A stretch of DNA of 64,000 bases. It comes from CAWJNF01 sp963844235. Lineage in GTDB: Bacteria > Actinomycetota > Thermoleophilia > Gaiellales > Gaiellaceae. The DNA is taken from positions 186,001-250,000 of the forward strand of contig CAWJNF010000006.1 in the NCBI GenBank assembly GCA_963844235.1, read 5' to 3'. Under the pieces are notes generated by a model that saw nothing but the letters and a program-made list of their open reading frames with translations, was not told the DNA's origin and ran no database searches. Made by a program: the position numbers and the translations under genes. This document shows, in pieces, positions 48,303-56,784 of the stretch (position 1 is the stretch's first letter; every line of letters begins with the position of its first letter).

Positions 48303-49319
48303 TCAGCTCCCCTGCGCCTGACCCGGCGGGGCCAGCTCCGGCGTCGCGCCGATGTAGTCGATGAGCGCCTGCAGCTGCCCGTCCGGCCATCCGGTCGAGA
48401 TGGGCGGCATATAGCCGTGGATGTTGGCCTGGTCGCGGCCCTCGGCGAGAAGGTTCGCCAGCGCCTGCTCGTCGGTGAGCAGCGTGTTTCCGGCAATCGC
48501 CGGACCGTAGCCGCCGGTGCCGTCGAGCTCGTGGCACTTCGCGCATATCCCTTCCCACGTCTGCCGGCCGAGCTCGGACGCCCCGGCGGCCTGCGCTCCC
48601 GCCTGCTCCTCGAGCCAGGCGTCGAACTCGGCGGCAGCGACGACCTCGACGGTGGTGCTCATGATCGCGTGCTGCACGCCGCAGAGCTCGGCGCACTGAC
48701 CCTCGAACACGCCGGTCTTCGAGACCGTGAAGTTGAGCTCGTTCGTGCGACCGGGGATCGCGTCTCGCTTGCCGGTCAGCTCGGGCACCCACCAGCTGTG
48801 GATCACGTCGGCCGCGTTGAGGACGAGCTGGACAGGTCGGTCGACGGGAAGGCGAAGCGTGTCGACGGCCACGACACCGTTCGGGTACGCGTACTCCCAG
48901 TAGAACTGGTGGGCGGTGACGTCGACGACGAGCGGGTCCTCGCCCGGGCCGGGGTTGGCCTCGACGGTCGGCGCCATCACGATCGTGACGACCATCAGCA
49001 CGATCAGGATCGCGGTCGGGATCGCGGTCCACACGAGCTCGATCCTCGTGTGCCCGTGCACCTGCGGCCCCTCGGTCTCGGGCGCTTGGCCGCGCCGGCG
49101 ACGGTAGCGGAAGACGAACCAGAGGAGCGCGCCCTCCACGAGGACGAAGATCGTGATGAGGATGCCCATCAGGATCCACCAGAGGTCGTTGATCTGGCTT
49201 CCGCTCGCGGTGGCCGAGTCGGGTGGCGCGATGCCGCCGTTTCCAGCGAGCGCTACGGGGGCTACGGCAAGGGCGACGATCGCGACCGCGAGCGTGACCG
49301 GTGCCAGCCTGGCGCGCAT
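48303..49319 (-). CDS. ctaC: Cytochrome c oxidase subunit II with fused cytochrome c domain
   Basis: The 338-residue protein has a signal peptide (about 1-25), two membrane segments, a CuA domain and a C-terminal cytochrome c domain. CuA ligands are in HSWWVPEL and GQCAELCGVQHAIM. The heme c motif is CAKCHE, with a distal Met in GYMPPIS. This is the caa3 arrangement, in which the subunit carries its own cytochrome c. It opens the minus-strand oxidase operon. No ctaE (subunit III) gene follows ctaD in this window. Confidence 0.95.
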   Translation of the reverse strand: MRARLAPVTLAVAIVALAVAPVALAGNGGIAPPDSATASGSQINDLWWILMGILITIFVLVEGALLWFVFRYRRRRGQAPETEGPQVHGHTRIELVWTAIPTAILIVLMVVTIVMAPTVEANPGPGEDPLVVDVTAHQFYWEYAYPNGVVAVDTLRLPVDRPVQLVLNAADVIHSWWVPELTGKRDAIPGRTNELNFTVSKTGVFEGQCAELCGVQHAIMSTTVEVVAAAEFDAWLEEQAGAQAAGASELGRQTWEGICAKCHELDGTGGYGPAIAGNTLLTDEQALANLLAEGRDQANIHGYMPPISTGWPDGQLQALIDYIGATPELAPPGQAQGS

Positions 49320-49361
49320 CCCGCCGCGATTCTATTGCCGTCGTCGGCGCCGTGAGCCCAA

Positions 49362-49524
49362 GGGGCCTGTCCGGAAACCTCGGCACGCCCGGCGGCGGCC
49401 CAGAAGACCGTCCGGCGGCGTCCTCGGAGGCACCGTTACTTTCCCAGTAGCGGCGCCTCCTGCGTCCTTGCCGGACGGCCTTCTGGGCGAGTCCCGAACG
49501 CACCGGGATTTCCGGACAGGCCCC
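49362..49524. mobile_element. 163-bp foldback element upstream of ctaC
   Basis: Two arms of 80 bp (49362-49441 and 49445-49524) pair without gaps around a 3-base loop. The outer 16 bp (GGGGCCTGTCCGGAAA) are perfect and an internal block GCCCAGAAG/CCGTCCGGC is nearly so. It holds TGCGTCCTTGCC (49461-49472), shared with the element at 44298. It has no coding capacity. It lies 43 nt upstream of the ctaC start codon and could affect the oxidase promoter. Confidence 0.7.
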
Positions 49525-49551
49525 TAGATCGGCTCGGCCCGGGGCTCGATC

Positions 49552-49557
49552 TACGAT
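49552..49557 (+). promoter_or_regulatory. -10 box for leaderless small gene
   Basis: TACGAT lies 6 nt before GTG 49564. No ribosome site is seen. Confidence 0.4.
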
Positions 49558-49563
49558 GCAGCC

Positions 49564-49866
49564 GTGGACGAGGTCTGGGTCGTACCGCTACCTGGATCGG
49601 TGCGCGAGCCGTTCGAGGTCTACGTCAACGGGGTCCTCCAGCAGCGCGGCGCCGACTACGCCGTCGAAGGGCGCGAGCTGCACTTCCTGAAGCCGCTCGC
49701 CAAGGAGGGCCGGCTCGGAACGGTGCGCTGGCTGAGCATGCTCCTCGGCGTCGCCGGGACGTACCGAAAGAACGACTCGGTGGACGTCGTCTACGAGGTC
49801 GGTGGCCGCAGGGTTGTCGCCACCGGCCTCCCGATCCTTCCGCCCCAGCCTCCCGACGCCGCGTAG
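49564..49866 (+). CDS. Unrecognised 100-residue protein
   Basis: The product starts MDEVWVVPLPGSVREPFEVY and is rich in beta-strand-forming residues, with NGVLQQRGADYAVEGREL in the first half. This pattern (a naming element followed by a described value) resembles small tail or adhesion-like beta domains, but no family is assigned. It has no membrane segment, cysteine or metal motif. The leaderless -10 spacing supports the start. A palindrome-rich gene-free stretch follows the stop. Confidence 0.6.
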   Translation: MDEVWVVPLPGSVREPFEVYVNGVLQQRGADYAVEGRELHFLKPLAKEGRLGTVRWLSMLLGVAGTYRKNDSVDVVYEVGGRRVVATGLPILPPQPPDAA

Positions 49867-50272
49867 GGCCGTCGGGCCGGCGTCGGGGCCGTAGGGGCCG
49901 GATATATCCGGCCTCTACACCTGTTCTCGGGGCGTGTACGGCCGGCCCCCGCCCGGCCCGATCCGGCGCGGGCCCAGAATCGGCCGGATCTCACCGCCCG
50001 CGAACGTCCAACGGCCACCGCCCCTGCGGCAGGTGTAGGGGCCGGTCCCCGACCGGCCGATCCTGGCGGAACCCGTCTTCGGCTCACGCCCGGCGGATGT
50101 CGGGGCCGACCCCCGACCGGCCCGGCCACCCCCGACTGGCCGGCGCGTCGGCGTGGTGTCCTCGGCACGACGCCGGTGTAGGGGCCGGATCTCATCCGGC
50201 CCGCTCCCCGACCTCCACCCGATGCGACGTAGGGGCCGGATATATCCGGCCCCTACCCGCCAGGGACCGGCC
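49867..50272. repeat. 406-nt gene-free stretch packed with GTAGGGGC palindromes
   Basis: Recognisable copies are at 49891-49918 (ATATAT type, one mismatch), 50035-50058 (GGTCCCCGACC type), about 50098-50120 (degenerate GGCCGACCCCCGACC), 50178-50203 (CTCA type, right end short) and 50229-50256 (perfect ATATAT type). Between them are further GGCCGG-rich fragments that look like decayed copies. No gene or promoter is evident. Confidence 0.8.
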
Positions 50273-50689
50273 CTAGCGCGGCTCGAGGATGACGACGGGG
50301 ATCTCGCGCGAGGTCTTGCGCTGGTAGGAGTCGTACTGCGCCCACATCTCGTTGAGCTTCGGCCAGTAGCGCTCGCGTTCCTCGGGAGTCGCTCGCCGAG
50401 CGTGCACCGGGCGCCGGTCGCGCTTCACCTGCACCTCGACGTCCGGCTTCGCCTCGAGGTTGAGGAACCAGGCGGGATGCTCGGGCGCGCCACCCTTCGA
50501 CGCGACGACGACGAGATCGTCGCCATCTTCCAGGTACAGCAGAGGGTTCGTCCGGCCCTTTCCCGACTTGCGACCGGTCGTGGTCAGGAGCAGCACCGGC
50601 GCCTTGCCCATGCGGCCGCCGACGCCGCCGCCGGTCAGCCCGTAGACCTTCGAGTGGAGGCCGCCGAGGAGCTTGAACGCGAGCGCCAT
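50273..50689 (-). CDS. F420-dependent nitroreductase family protein, Ddn-like
   Basis: The 138-residue protein has the split beta-barrel of deazaflavin-dependent (Ddn-type) enzymes. Signatures are PVLLLTTTGRKSGKGRTNPLLY, VVVASKGGAPEHPAWFLNL and a terminal QRKTSREIPVVILEP. The family uses reduced F420 to act on quinones or other acceptors; the substrate here is unknown. ATG 50689 is chosen because the conserved sequence starts soon after it. It follows the DUF4395 gene by 7 nt and is probably co-transcribed. Confidence 0.88.
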   Translation of the reverse strand: MALAFKLLGGLHSKVYGLTGGGVGGRMGKAPVLLLTTTGRKSGKGRTNPLLYLEDGDDLVVVASKGGAPEHPAWFLNLEAKPDVEVQVKRDRRPVHARRATPEERERYWPKLNEMWAQYDSYQRKTSREIPVVILEPR

Positions 50690-50696
50690 ACCGCTG

Positions 50697-51395
50697 TCAA
50701 GGTGCCAGCCGCAGGCGTACCGTGCCGTCGGCCGCGACGTCGACCGCCGTGGGGACGACGGCGACGCCGTACTTGCGGGCCAGCTCGGGCCGCCGCGAGA
50801 CGTCGAACGTGAGGATGCGCCGGCCCTCGCGCCGCAGGCTTTCCTCGAGCGCGCGGCAGTCGGTGCAGAGCGGATGCGTGAACTGGACGACGAGACCGTC
50901 CTCCGCGTGGGCGCCGAGGTCGGCGACGTCGATCCGGTCGAGCGTGTGCCCGCGAATGCCACGGAGGCGGGCGCCGAGCTTGTAGAGCTCGCAGCCGGCA
51001 CAGAAGCCTGTCGCGGCCGACAGCAGCGCGAGGGCGGCAACCATCAGGCCGAGCGCCCAGCCGAGCGCCTCCGCGCCCGCCACGTGCGCGATCGAGGCTG
51101 CCCCGAGCACCACCAGACCTACCTGGTTCGCGAAGCGCGGCGGCCGGGCGTCCTCGATCGGGCCCTCGCCCAGACGTGGCTGCAGGACCTCGAAGTAGAC
51201 GAGGCACGGCAGACACCAGCGCCGGCCGAAGGCGAGCCCGAGCGCGAACTGGCCGGCCAGGATGGCGTACAGCGGCCACCAGTCGACGAGGAAGGCGACG
51301 AGGGAAAGCGTTCCGACGACGGCCTGGTTGAAGCGCGGCGCCCGGGCGTCGATGACCGCGAGGTCACGGTACGGATCGGCAGTCCGTCGCTTCAT
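50697..51395 (-). CDS. DUF4395 membrane protein with thioredoxin-like tail
   Basis: The 232-residue protein has a DUF4395 membrane part (about 1-145) with four hydrophobic segments, starting APRFNQAVVGTLSLVAFL, and two CxxC pairs (CLPC and CAGC). The tail (about 160-232) looks like a thioredoxin fold with LCTDC as its redox motif and a cis-Pro in VAVVPTAVD. A role in thiol redox exchange across the membrane is inferred. It is divergent from the dehydrogenase gene at 51415 with about 20 nt between. Confidence 0.8.
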   Translation of the reverse strand: MKRRTADPYRDLAVIDARAPRFNQAVVGTLSLVAFLVDWWPLYAILAGQFALGLAFGRRWCLPCLVYFEVLQPRLGEGPIEDARPPRFANQVGLVVLGAASIAHVAGAEALGWALGLMVAALALLSAATGFCAGCELYKLGARLRGIRGHTLDRIDVADLGAHAEDGLVVQFTHPLCTDCRALEESLRREGRRILTFDVSRRPELARKYGVAVVPTAVDVAADGTVRLRLAP

Positions 51396-51414
51396 TTTGG
51401 GAAGTTATACCAAG

Positions 51415-52393
51415 ATGCCGGGCATGCCCAGCGTCCATCTGAGCCGTCCCGTCCTTCCGGACGTGCTCGACGAGCTCCACGGGTCGTTCGACGTGACGAT
51501 GCACGGAGGCGACTGGCCGCCGCCGCGCGACGAGCTGCTCGCCGCCGTAGCCGGTCGCGACGGGCTGCTCGTTCACACGTCCGAGCGCGTCGACGAGCGA
51601 GTTGCTCGATGCCGCCGGGCCGGCGCTCAGGATCGTGGCGAATCACGCCGTTGGCTTCGACAACGTCGATCTGGAGGCCGCGACGGAGCGAAACGTCCTC
51701 GTCTCGAATACCCCGGGGGTGCTGACACGGGCGACGGCCGAGTTCACGCTGGCGCTCGTACTCGACGTCCTTCGCCGCCTGAGCGAGGGCGACCGGCTCA
51801 TCCGGGCGGGCACGCCCTGGATCCTCGGGCCGGCGTTCATGCTCGGCGCGACGCTCGAGGGGCGCGTCCTCGGGATCGTCGGGCTCGGCCGCATCGGCCA
51901 GGAGGTTGCCCGGCTCGCCGAGCCGTTCGGCGCGCGGGTGGTCTACTCGAGCCGCCGTGAGGTGCCCGACGTCGACTGGCCGCGCCTCGAGCTCGGCGAG
52001 CTGCTCGAGACGGCGGACGTCGTCAGCCTCCACTGCCCGCTCACGCCGGAGACGCACCACCTCATCGGGGCGCCCGAGCTCGCTCGCATGCGCCGCGACG
52101 CGTATCTCGTCAACACGACGCGCGGCCCGGTCGTCGACGAGGCAGCCCTCGCCGCCGCGCTCGCGGCCGATGAGATCGCCGGAGCCGCGCTCGACGTCTA
52201 CGAGCGCGAGCCCGATGTCCACCCGGGCCTGATCGGCCTCGAGAACGTCGTGCTCGCGCCCCATCTCGGCAGCGCGACGACCGAGGCGCGAAGTGCGATG
52301 GGGATGCTCTGCCTCGAGGCGCTCCGGGCCGTCCTGCTCGAGAAGCGGGTGCCCGAGAACGCTCTCAACCCCGAAGCGGTCCGAGCTTCGTGA
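51415..52393 (+). pseudogene. D-isomer 2-hydroxyacid dehydrogenase, frame broken near 51598
   Basis: The N-terminal 60 residues (from ATG 51415 or 51424, MPSVHLSRPVLPD) end in frame at SERVDE. The rest continues in another frame as LLDAAGPALRIVANHAVGFDN to 52393. Removing the C at about 51598 (GACGAG-C-GAGTTG) joins them exactly. The remainder is complete: NAD motif GIVGLGRIGQEVA, catalytic Arg in NTTRGPVVDE, Glu in YEREPDVHP and His in APHLGSAT. The likely activity is glyoxylate/hydroxypyruvate reduction. An assembly indel is probable because the rest is intact. Confidence 0.82.
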
Positions 52394-52503
52394 ACCAGGC
52401 GGCGCGCGGACAGCGCGTTGGCGTCCGACCGACAAGCGATGAGTTACGCCCTGTCCGCAAGTCATCTACGGCACAGGCAACCCACGTGAAAGAGAAGGAC
52501 GCC

Positions 52504-52956
52504 ATGACTGACAACGGAGTCCAATCGATGACGAAAGGACTGTCGATGGCCACCGCCGAGCAGCGGGAATCCGAGGCGGCGATTCGCACGCTGATCGAGA
52601 CCTGGGCGAGGGCCGTTCACGCCGGGGATCTCGAGACGGTGCTCGCCGATCACTCCGACGACATCCAGATGTTCGATGTGCCGCCGCCGAGCGAGCTGCG
52701 CGGCATCGAGGCCTACCGCGAGACCTGGCCCCCGTTCTTCGAATGGCAGAGGCTCGGGGCCGCGTTCGAGATCGTCTCGCTGGACGTGACTGCAGGCGAG
52801 GACGTTGCCTTCGCTACGGCTCTGCTCCGGTGCGGGACGGAGGAGGAGCTCAGCCGGGATCCCGAGAACCGGCTCCGCCTGACCGTAGGGCTGCGCAAGG
52901 AGAGCGGCCGCTGGATCGTCTCGCACGAGCATCACTCCTTCCCGGCTCGCGCTTGA
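52504..52956 (+). CDS. SnoaL-like / DUF4440-type NTF2-fold protein
   Basis: The 150-residue product has the NTF2-like fold: helical N-terminus (AAIRTLIETWARAVHAGDLE), DDIQMFDVPPPSELRGIEAYRETW and a beta-rich end (GRWIVSHEHHSFPA). Such proteins may be small enzymes or binding proteins. ATG 52504 has AAGGA upstream; ATG 52546 with its own AAAGGA is an alternative. It leads into a run with the DHFR-like gene and the sigma factor. Confidence 0.75.
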   Translation: MTDNGVQSMTKGLSMATAEQRESEAAIRTLIETWARAVHAGDLETVLADHSDDIQMFDVPPPSELRGIEAYRETWPPFFEWQRLGAAFEIVSLDVTAGEDVAFATALLRCGTEEELSRDPENRLRLTVGLRKESGRWIVSHEHHSFPARA

Positions 52957-53001
52957 GGTCGCCGAGGAGCTCGAGCAGAAGAGGAACCAGGTGCAGCGAC
53001 G

Positions 53002-53608
53002 ATGACCAAGCTGATCTACGCCACGATCGCGTCGCTCGACGGCTACGTCGCGGACGAAAACGGCAGGTTCGACTGGGGCGAGCCGGACGAGGAGGTGCAC
53101 GCGTTCGTCAACGACCTCGAGCGGCCGGTCGGCACCTACCTCTACGGCCGGCGCATGTACGAGGTGATGCGCGCCTGGGAGACGCTGAAGCTCGACGACG
53201 AGCCGCCGGTCATCCAGGACTTCGCCGCGATCTGGCGGAAGGCGGAGAAGATCGTGTACTCGAAGACGCTGGAGACGGCATCCACCGCGAGGACGCGTAT
53301 CGAGCGAGATTTCGACCCGGAATCGGTCAGGCGGATGAAAGCCCGAGCCCGGTCCTGACCTCGCTGTGGGCGGCCCCGCTCTCGCCGCCCACGCGTTCGA
53401 GGCCGGGCTGGTCGACGAGTTGCACGTCTTCCTCGCGCCGATCGTGGTGGGAGGAGGCAAGCAGTCCTTTCCGGACAAGGTCCGCCTCGAGCTCGAGCTA
53501 CTGGACGAACGCCGCTTCGGCAACGGCATGGTTTATCTCCGCTACGGCGGCGGCGTGGAGGCGACGGCGCCCGGCGGGGTTCGCAGAGCTCGTAGTGGGC
53601 AGCGATGA
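53002..53608 (+). pseudogene. Dihydrofolate reductase family protein (RibD-C type), frame broken near 53350
   Basis: The first part from ATG 53002 (TKLIYATIASLDGYVADENG, YLYGRRMYEVM) ends at a stop 53356-53358. In another frame the expected continuation reads GPDLAVGGPALAAHAFEAGLVDELH and VVGGGKQSF to 53608. A one-base shift between about 53335 and 53352 would join them. The family is the YwjB/YyaP-like RibD C-terminal domain group, usually an NADPH-binding reductase of unknown substrate. The frame break may be an assembly indel. Confidence 0.78.
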
Positions 53609-53629
53609 GTTCGCGCAGCGATCCCGGTC

Positions 53630-53635
53630 TAACCT
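53630..53635 (+). promoter_or_regulatory. -10 box for leaderless sigma factor gene
   Basis: TAACCT lies 7 nt before ATG 53643, and no ribosome site is seen. The gene may also be read from the DHFR-like gene upstream. Confidence 0.4.
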
Positions 53636-53642
53636 GTTGAAG

Positions 53643-54683
53643 ATGGCCACCACACCAGCCGGCATAAGGGACGAACAGAGCCTGCTCGACGCGGCGCGCG
53701 GCGGCGACGAGGGAGCCTTTCGCCGCATCGTCGAGGACCACCGCGCAGAGCTCCACGCCCACTGCTACCGAATGCTGGGCTCGCTGCACGACGCCGACGA
53801 CGCGCTCCAGGACACGTTGCTGCGCGCGTGGCGGGCTCTTCCCGAGTTCGAGGGCCGAAGCTCGCTCCGCACCTGGCTGTACCGGATCGCGACCAACGCG
53901 TGCCTCGACGCGATCGCGCGCCGCCCCAAGCGCGTGCTTCCGATCGACTATGGCCCGCCGAGCCCCGCAACCGGCGATCCAGGTCAGCCACTCGTCGAGT
54001 CGGTCTGGGTCGAGCCGTACCCGGACGAAGCGCTCGGGATCCGAGACGGCTACGCCGCACCCGAGGCCCGCTACGAGCAGCGCGAGGCCGTCGAGCTCGC
54101 CTTCATCGCGGCGCTGCAGCACCTACCGGCGACACAGCGCGCGGTGCTGATCTTGCGCGACGTGCTCGGCTTCTCGGCCCGGGAGGCAGCAGAGTCGCTC
54201 GACACGACCGTCGCATCGGTGAACAGTGCGTTGCAGCGCGCCCACAAGGCCGTCGACGCGCGGCTTCCCGAGCGGAGCCAGCAAGCGACGTTGCGCTCGC
54301 TCGGGGACGAGCGGACTCGCGAGCTCGTCGACGCCTACGTCGATGCGTGGCAGCGAGGCGACGTCGGCCTGCTGCTGGAGCTGCTGGCCGAAGACGCCGT
54401 ATTCTCCATGCCCCCGTGGACGAGCTGGTGGCGCGGCCGCAAGACGATCGCCGATTTCGCAAGCGCGGCCGTTGAGTTCTGTGCCGAGGCGCGGCCCGTC
54501 CCGGTCCGCGCCAACGGGCAGTCGGCGCTCGCCTACTATCACCGCGACGGCGAGACAGGGCGCTTCGCTGCCGCTGCGCTCGACGTCATCACCTTCGAGG
54601 GGGAGCTGATCACGGAGATCACCGCCTTCGTGACCCCGGAGATCTTTCCCCGCTTCGGCCTGCCCGCAGAGTTGCCGGCGTAG
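53643..54683 (+). CDS. ECF sigma factor with C-terminal SnoaL-like domain
   Basis: The 346-residue sigma factor has region 2 (about 30-95; ELHAHCYRMLGSLHDADDALQDTLLRAWRALPEFEGRS is its core, read in pieces), a linker with PPSPATGDPGQP, region 4 (about 150-205; LPATQRAVLILRDVLGFSAREAA) and a SnoaL-like tail (about 220-346). This matches the TIGR02960/SigX5-type group. The tail may control activity in place of an anti-sigma factor, as inferred for SnoaL-tailed ECF factors. The stop codon (54681-54683) is supplied by a palindromic repeat. Confidence 0.88.
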   Translation: MATTPAGIRDEQSLLDAARGGDEGAFRRIVEDHRAELHAHCYRMLGSLHDADDALQDTLLRAWRALPEFEGRSSLRTWLYRIATNACLDAIARRPKRVLPIDYGPPSPATGDPGQPLVESVWVEPYPDEALGIRDGYAAPEARYEQREAVELAFIAALQHLPATQRAVLILRDVLGFSAREAAESLDTTVASVNSALQRAHKAVDARLPERSQQATLRSLGDERTRELVDAYVDAWQRGDVGLLLELLAEDAVFSMPPWTSWWRGRKTIADFASAAVEFCAEARPVPVRANGQSALAYYHRDGETGRFAAAALDVITFEGELITEITAFVTPEIFPRFGLPAELPA

Positions 54684-54741
54684 GGGCCGGATCTCACCTG
54701 AAACCGTCGGGGTTGTAGGGGCGGGCCAAGGCCGCCCCTAC
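54680..54741. repeat. Half palindrome at sigma stop plus GGGCCAAGGCC palindrome
   Basis: A left half GTAGGGGCCGGATCTCA (54680-54696) provides the sigma factor stop. It is followed by tag GAAACCGTCGGG (54700-54711) and a palindrome GTAGGGGCGGGCC-AA-GGCCGCCCCTAC with one base missing (54715-54741). Confidence 0.75.
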
Positions 54742-54763
54742 GGTCGTTTCACGGACCGGTGTA

Positions 54764-56728
54764 TTACCTTGGCCCTCGCGGATCGAGCTCACGGGCCCGT
54801 TCCAGGTAGCGGGCCGCAACCGCCTCGCGACCCGGCACGGTCGACTCGAGCACGCTGAGCTCGGTCCACACCTCGGAGTTCAGCGGATGCCTGAGGACCG
54901 CTTCCACGAGAACCGCTCGCGCCGCGTCGGTCTGACCGAGCACCGCGTTCGCACGAGCCTCGGCGAAGCTCGTATCGAGGGCCAGCGGATTGAGATCGTG
55001 CGCCGACGCCGCCGCGTCCAGGGCTTCCTCTGGTCGTCCCGCGGACAGGAGCGCGTACGTCTCGCTGACACGGCGGGAGGCGAGCCATGGCCCGGCAAGG
55101 GAGACGATCGCTGCGGCTCCGAGCAACGCGACCGGAGCGAGCCAGGCGAGAGATCCGCGCTCGCAGGCTCGCCGTGCCGGCCCGGCGAGCAGGACGCCGG
55201 TCGCGGCGAACGCCGGAGCGCTCACGGCGAGGAAGTCCTGCGGGAAGTCGATGACCGCGTGGACGCCGTACGCGACGATGCCGGCGAACAGCGCCGCCGC
55301 CGCGGCTCGCTCCCTGCCCGAGCGCCCGCGGACCGCGCGCAGGAGCGCAGCGAAGGCAAGAAGGACTGCACCTCCCCCGAGCAGAGCGCCGATGACGCCC
55401 ATCTCGGCGAGCAGCTGGAGCGGGCCGCTGTGAGGGGTCGTCACCGTGAGCTGATCCTCGCGCAGGAGTCGGTGGACGACGGGGAAGCTCGAGGCGCCCG
55501 TGCCCGTGAGCGGCTCCGCGCGAAACGCTGTCCAGGCCTCGTTCCACCACACCCAGCGGTTGTTCGAGCTGAGGCTGGTGAGGCGTGCCGATTCCTGGGT
55601 CACGAGCTCCGTCGGCGGATTGGCGAAGCTCCGTGCCTCACGGACCAGCCAGCCGCTCGCCACGGCCGTTATGCAGGCCGCCGCGACGAGTGCTACCAGC
55701 ACCGCCTGCACCCGTCTCGGCGTGGCCGACGCGGTGGCCCTGCTCACGACCCGTGGAGCGCCAAGGCGGAGGCCTGCGTAGGCGAGGCCGAACGCGGCAA
55801 GAAGGCCGGCCCCGAGCACGATGCCGAACAGGCGGCCGTCGTGCACCCTGACGTCGTAGGGCTCCGCGTCTGCGGTGACTCCGGCCCGCGTGAGGGCGAA
55901 CGCGAGCACGGCCGCAGCGCACACGAGGCCGAGCGCGAGCATCGCCGCGTCTTGCGCGCGACGTGACGAGAAGGCGAACCAGATGCCGACCGCGACGACG
56001 GCGACGATCAGCCCACCGCGCGAGTACGTGAGGACGAGGCCGACGAAGAGCCCGGTCAGAAGCGCGGCCCCGGCGGCCCGTAGCGACCTCCTGAGGGAGA
56101 CGTCGGACGCGACGAAGAGCGCGAGCGGCAGCCCCGCCGCGAACAGGAGCGCAAGCGCGTTCCAGTAGCCGATCGGCGTCCGTAGCCGTGCGATCGTGCC
56201 CTCCTCCGCCAGGCCCGGCGCGATCTTCGACGCGAGGCTCCAGGCGAGGACGATGGCGACCGTCACCGCGAAGGAGCGCGCGAGTACGGTCGGCGCACGC
56301 CGCAGCGCGGCGCCGGCGAACAGGCCCAGCAGGAGGTACGCCAGGTAGACGAGAGCACGGTTGGCGTAGAGCCAGGAGCGGTCGGGCGCGGCGGACCAGT
56401 CGATCGACACGGCGCACCACAGCGCGAGCGCGCCGAGCAGAAGGACGGCCGCCCAGCCCGTGCGACTGCACTGCGGCCAGGGAATCCAGCCGCGCAGGGC
56501 GGCCACGACGGCTCCGAGCAGCACCGCCACGAGGGCGACGCCGAGCGGGAAGAGCATGCCGCTCGTCGAGCCTCCGCCGGCGAGTACCGCAACGACGACG
56601 AGAACGACGAGCGCGCCTGCCAGCAGCGGGCCCGCCGGTCCCACGACACCGGCCTCGGCCGGGAGCCCGGGCGGGGCGTGCTCGGCCGGGCTATCGCGCT
56701 CGCGAAGTGCCACAAGCTCCCTGTTCAT
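54764..56728 (-). CDS. O-antigen ligase/polymerase-like membrane protein with TPR-like tail
   Basis: The 654-residue protein has about 12 transmembrane segments, a Wzy/WaaL-type periplasmic loop (NNRWVWWNEAWTAFRAEPLTGTGASSFP, cited in parts, and TVTTPHSGPLQLLAEMG) and a C-terminal helical repeat region (LLSAGRPEEALDAAASAH, TDAARAVLVEAVLRHP) resembling TPR. It probably links or polymerises surface glycans made by the downstream minus-strand genes. ATG 56728 is preferred over an in-frame TTG at 56752. It is divergent from the small secreted gene at 56785. Confidence 0.82.
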   Translation of the reverse strand: MNRELVALRERDSPAEHAPPGLPAEAGVVGPAGPLLAGALVVLVVVAVLAGGGSTSGMLFPLGVALVAVLLGAVVAALRGWIPWPQCSRTGWAAVLLLGALALWCAVSIDWSAAPDRSWLYANRALVYLAYLLLGLFAGAALRRAPTVLARSFAVTVAIVLAWSLASKIAPGLAEEGTIARLRTPIGYWNALALLFAAGLPLALFVASDVSLRRSLRAAGAALLTGLFVGLVLTYSRGGLIVAVVAVGIWFAFSSRRAQDAAMLALGLVCAAAVLAFALTRAGVTADAEPYDVRVHDGRLFGIVLGAGLLAAFGLAYAGLRLGAPRVVSRATASATPRRVQAVLVALVAAACITAVASGWLVREARSFANPPTELVTQESARLTSLSSNNRWVWWNEAWTAFRAEPLTGTGASSFPVVHRLLREDQLTVTTPHSGPLQLLAEMGVIGALLGGGAVLLAFAALLRAVRGRSGRERAAAAALFAGIVAYGVHAVIDFPQDFLAVSAPAFAATGVLLAGPARRACERGSLAWLAPVALLGAAAIVSLAGPWLASRRVSETYALLSAGRPEEALDAAASAHDLNPLALDTSFAEARANAVLGQTDAARAVLVEAVLRHPLNSEVWTELSVLESTVPGREAVAARYLERARELDPRGPR

Positions 56729-56770
56729 GCCGCTGGACGCATCCCACGACAACCGCTGAGACCCGATCGG

Positions 56771-56776
56771 TAAAAT
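56771..56776 (+). promoter_or_regulatory. -10 box for secreted protein gene
   Basis: TAAAAT lies 8 nt before ATG 56785, giving little or no leader. A -35 match is weak (GACAAC at 56748-56753). Confidence 0.4.
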
Positions 56777-56784
56777 TGAACCCC

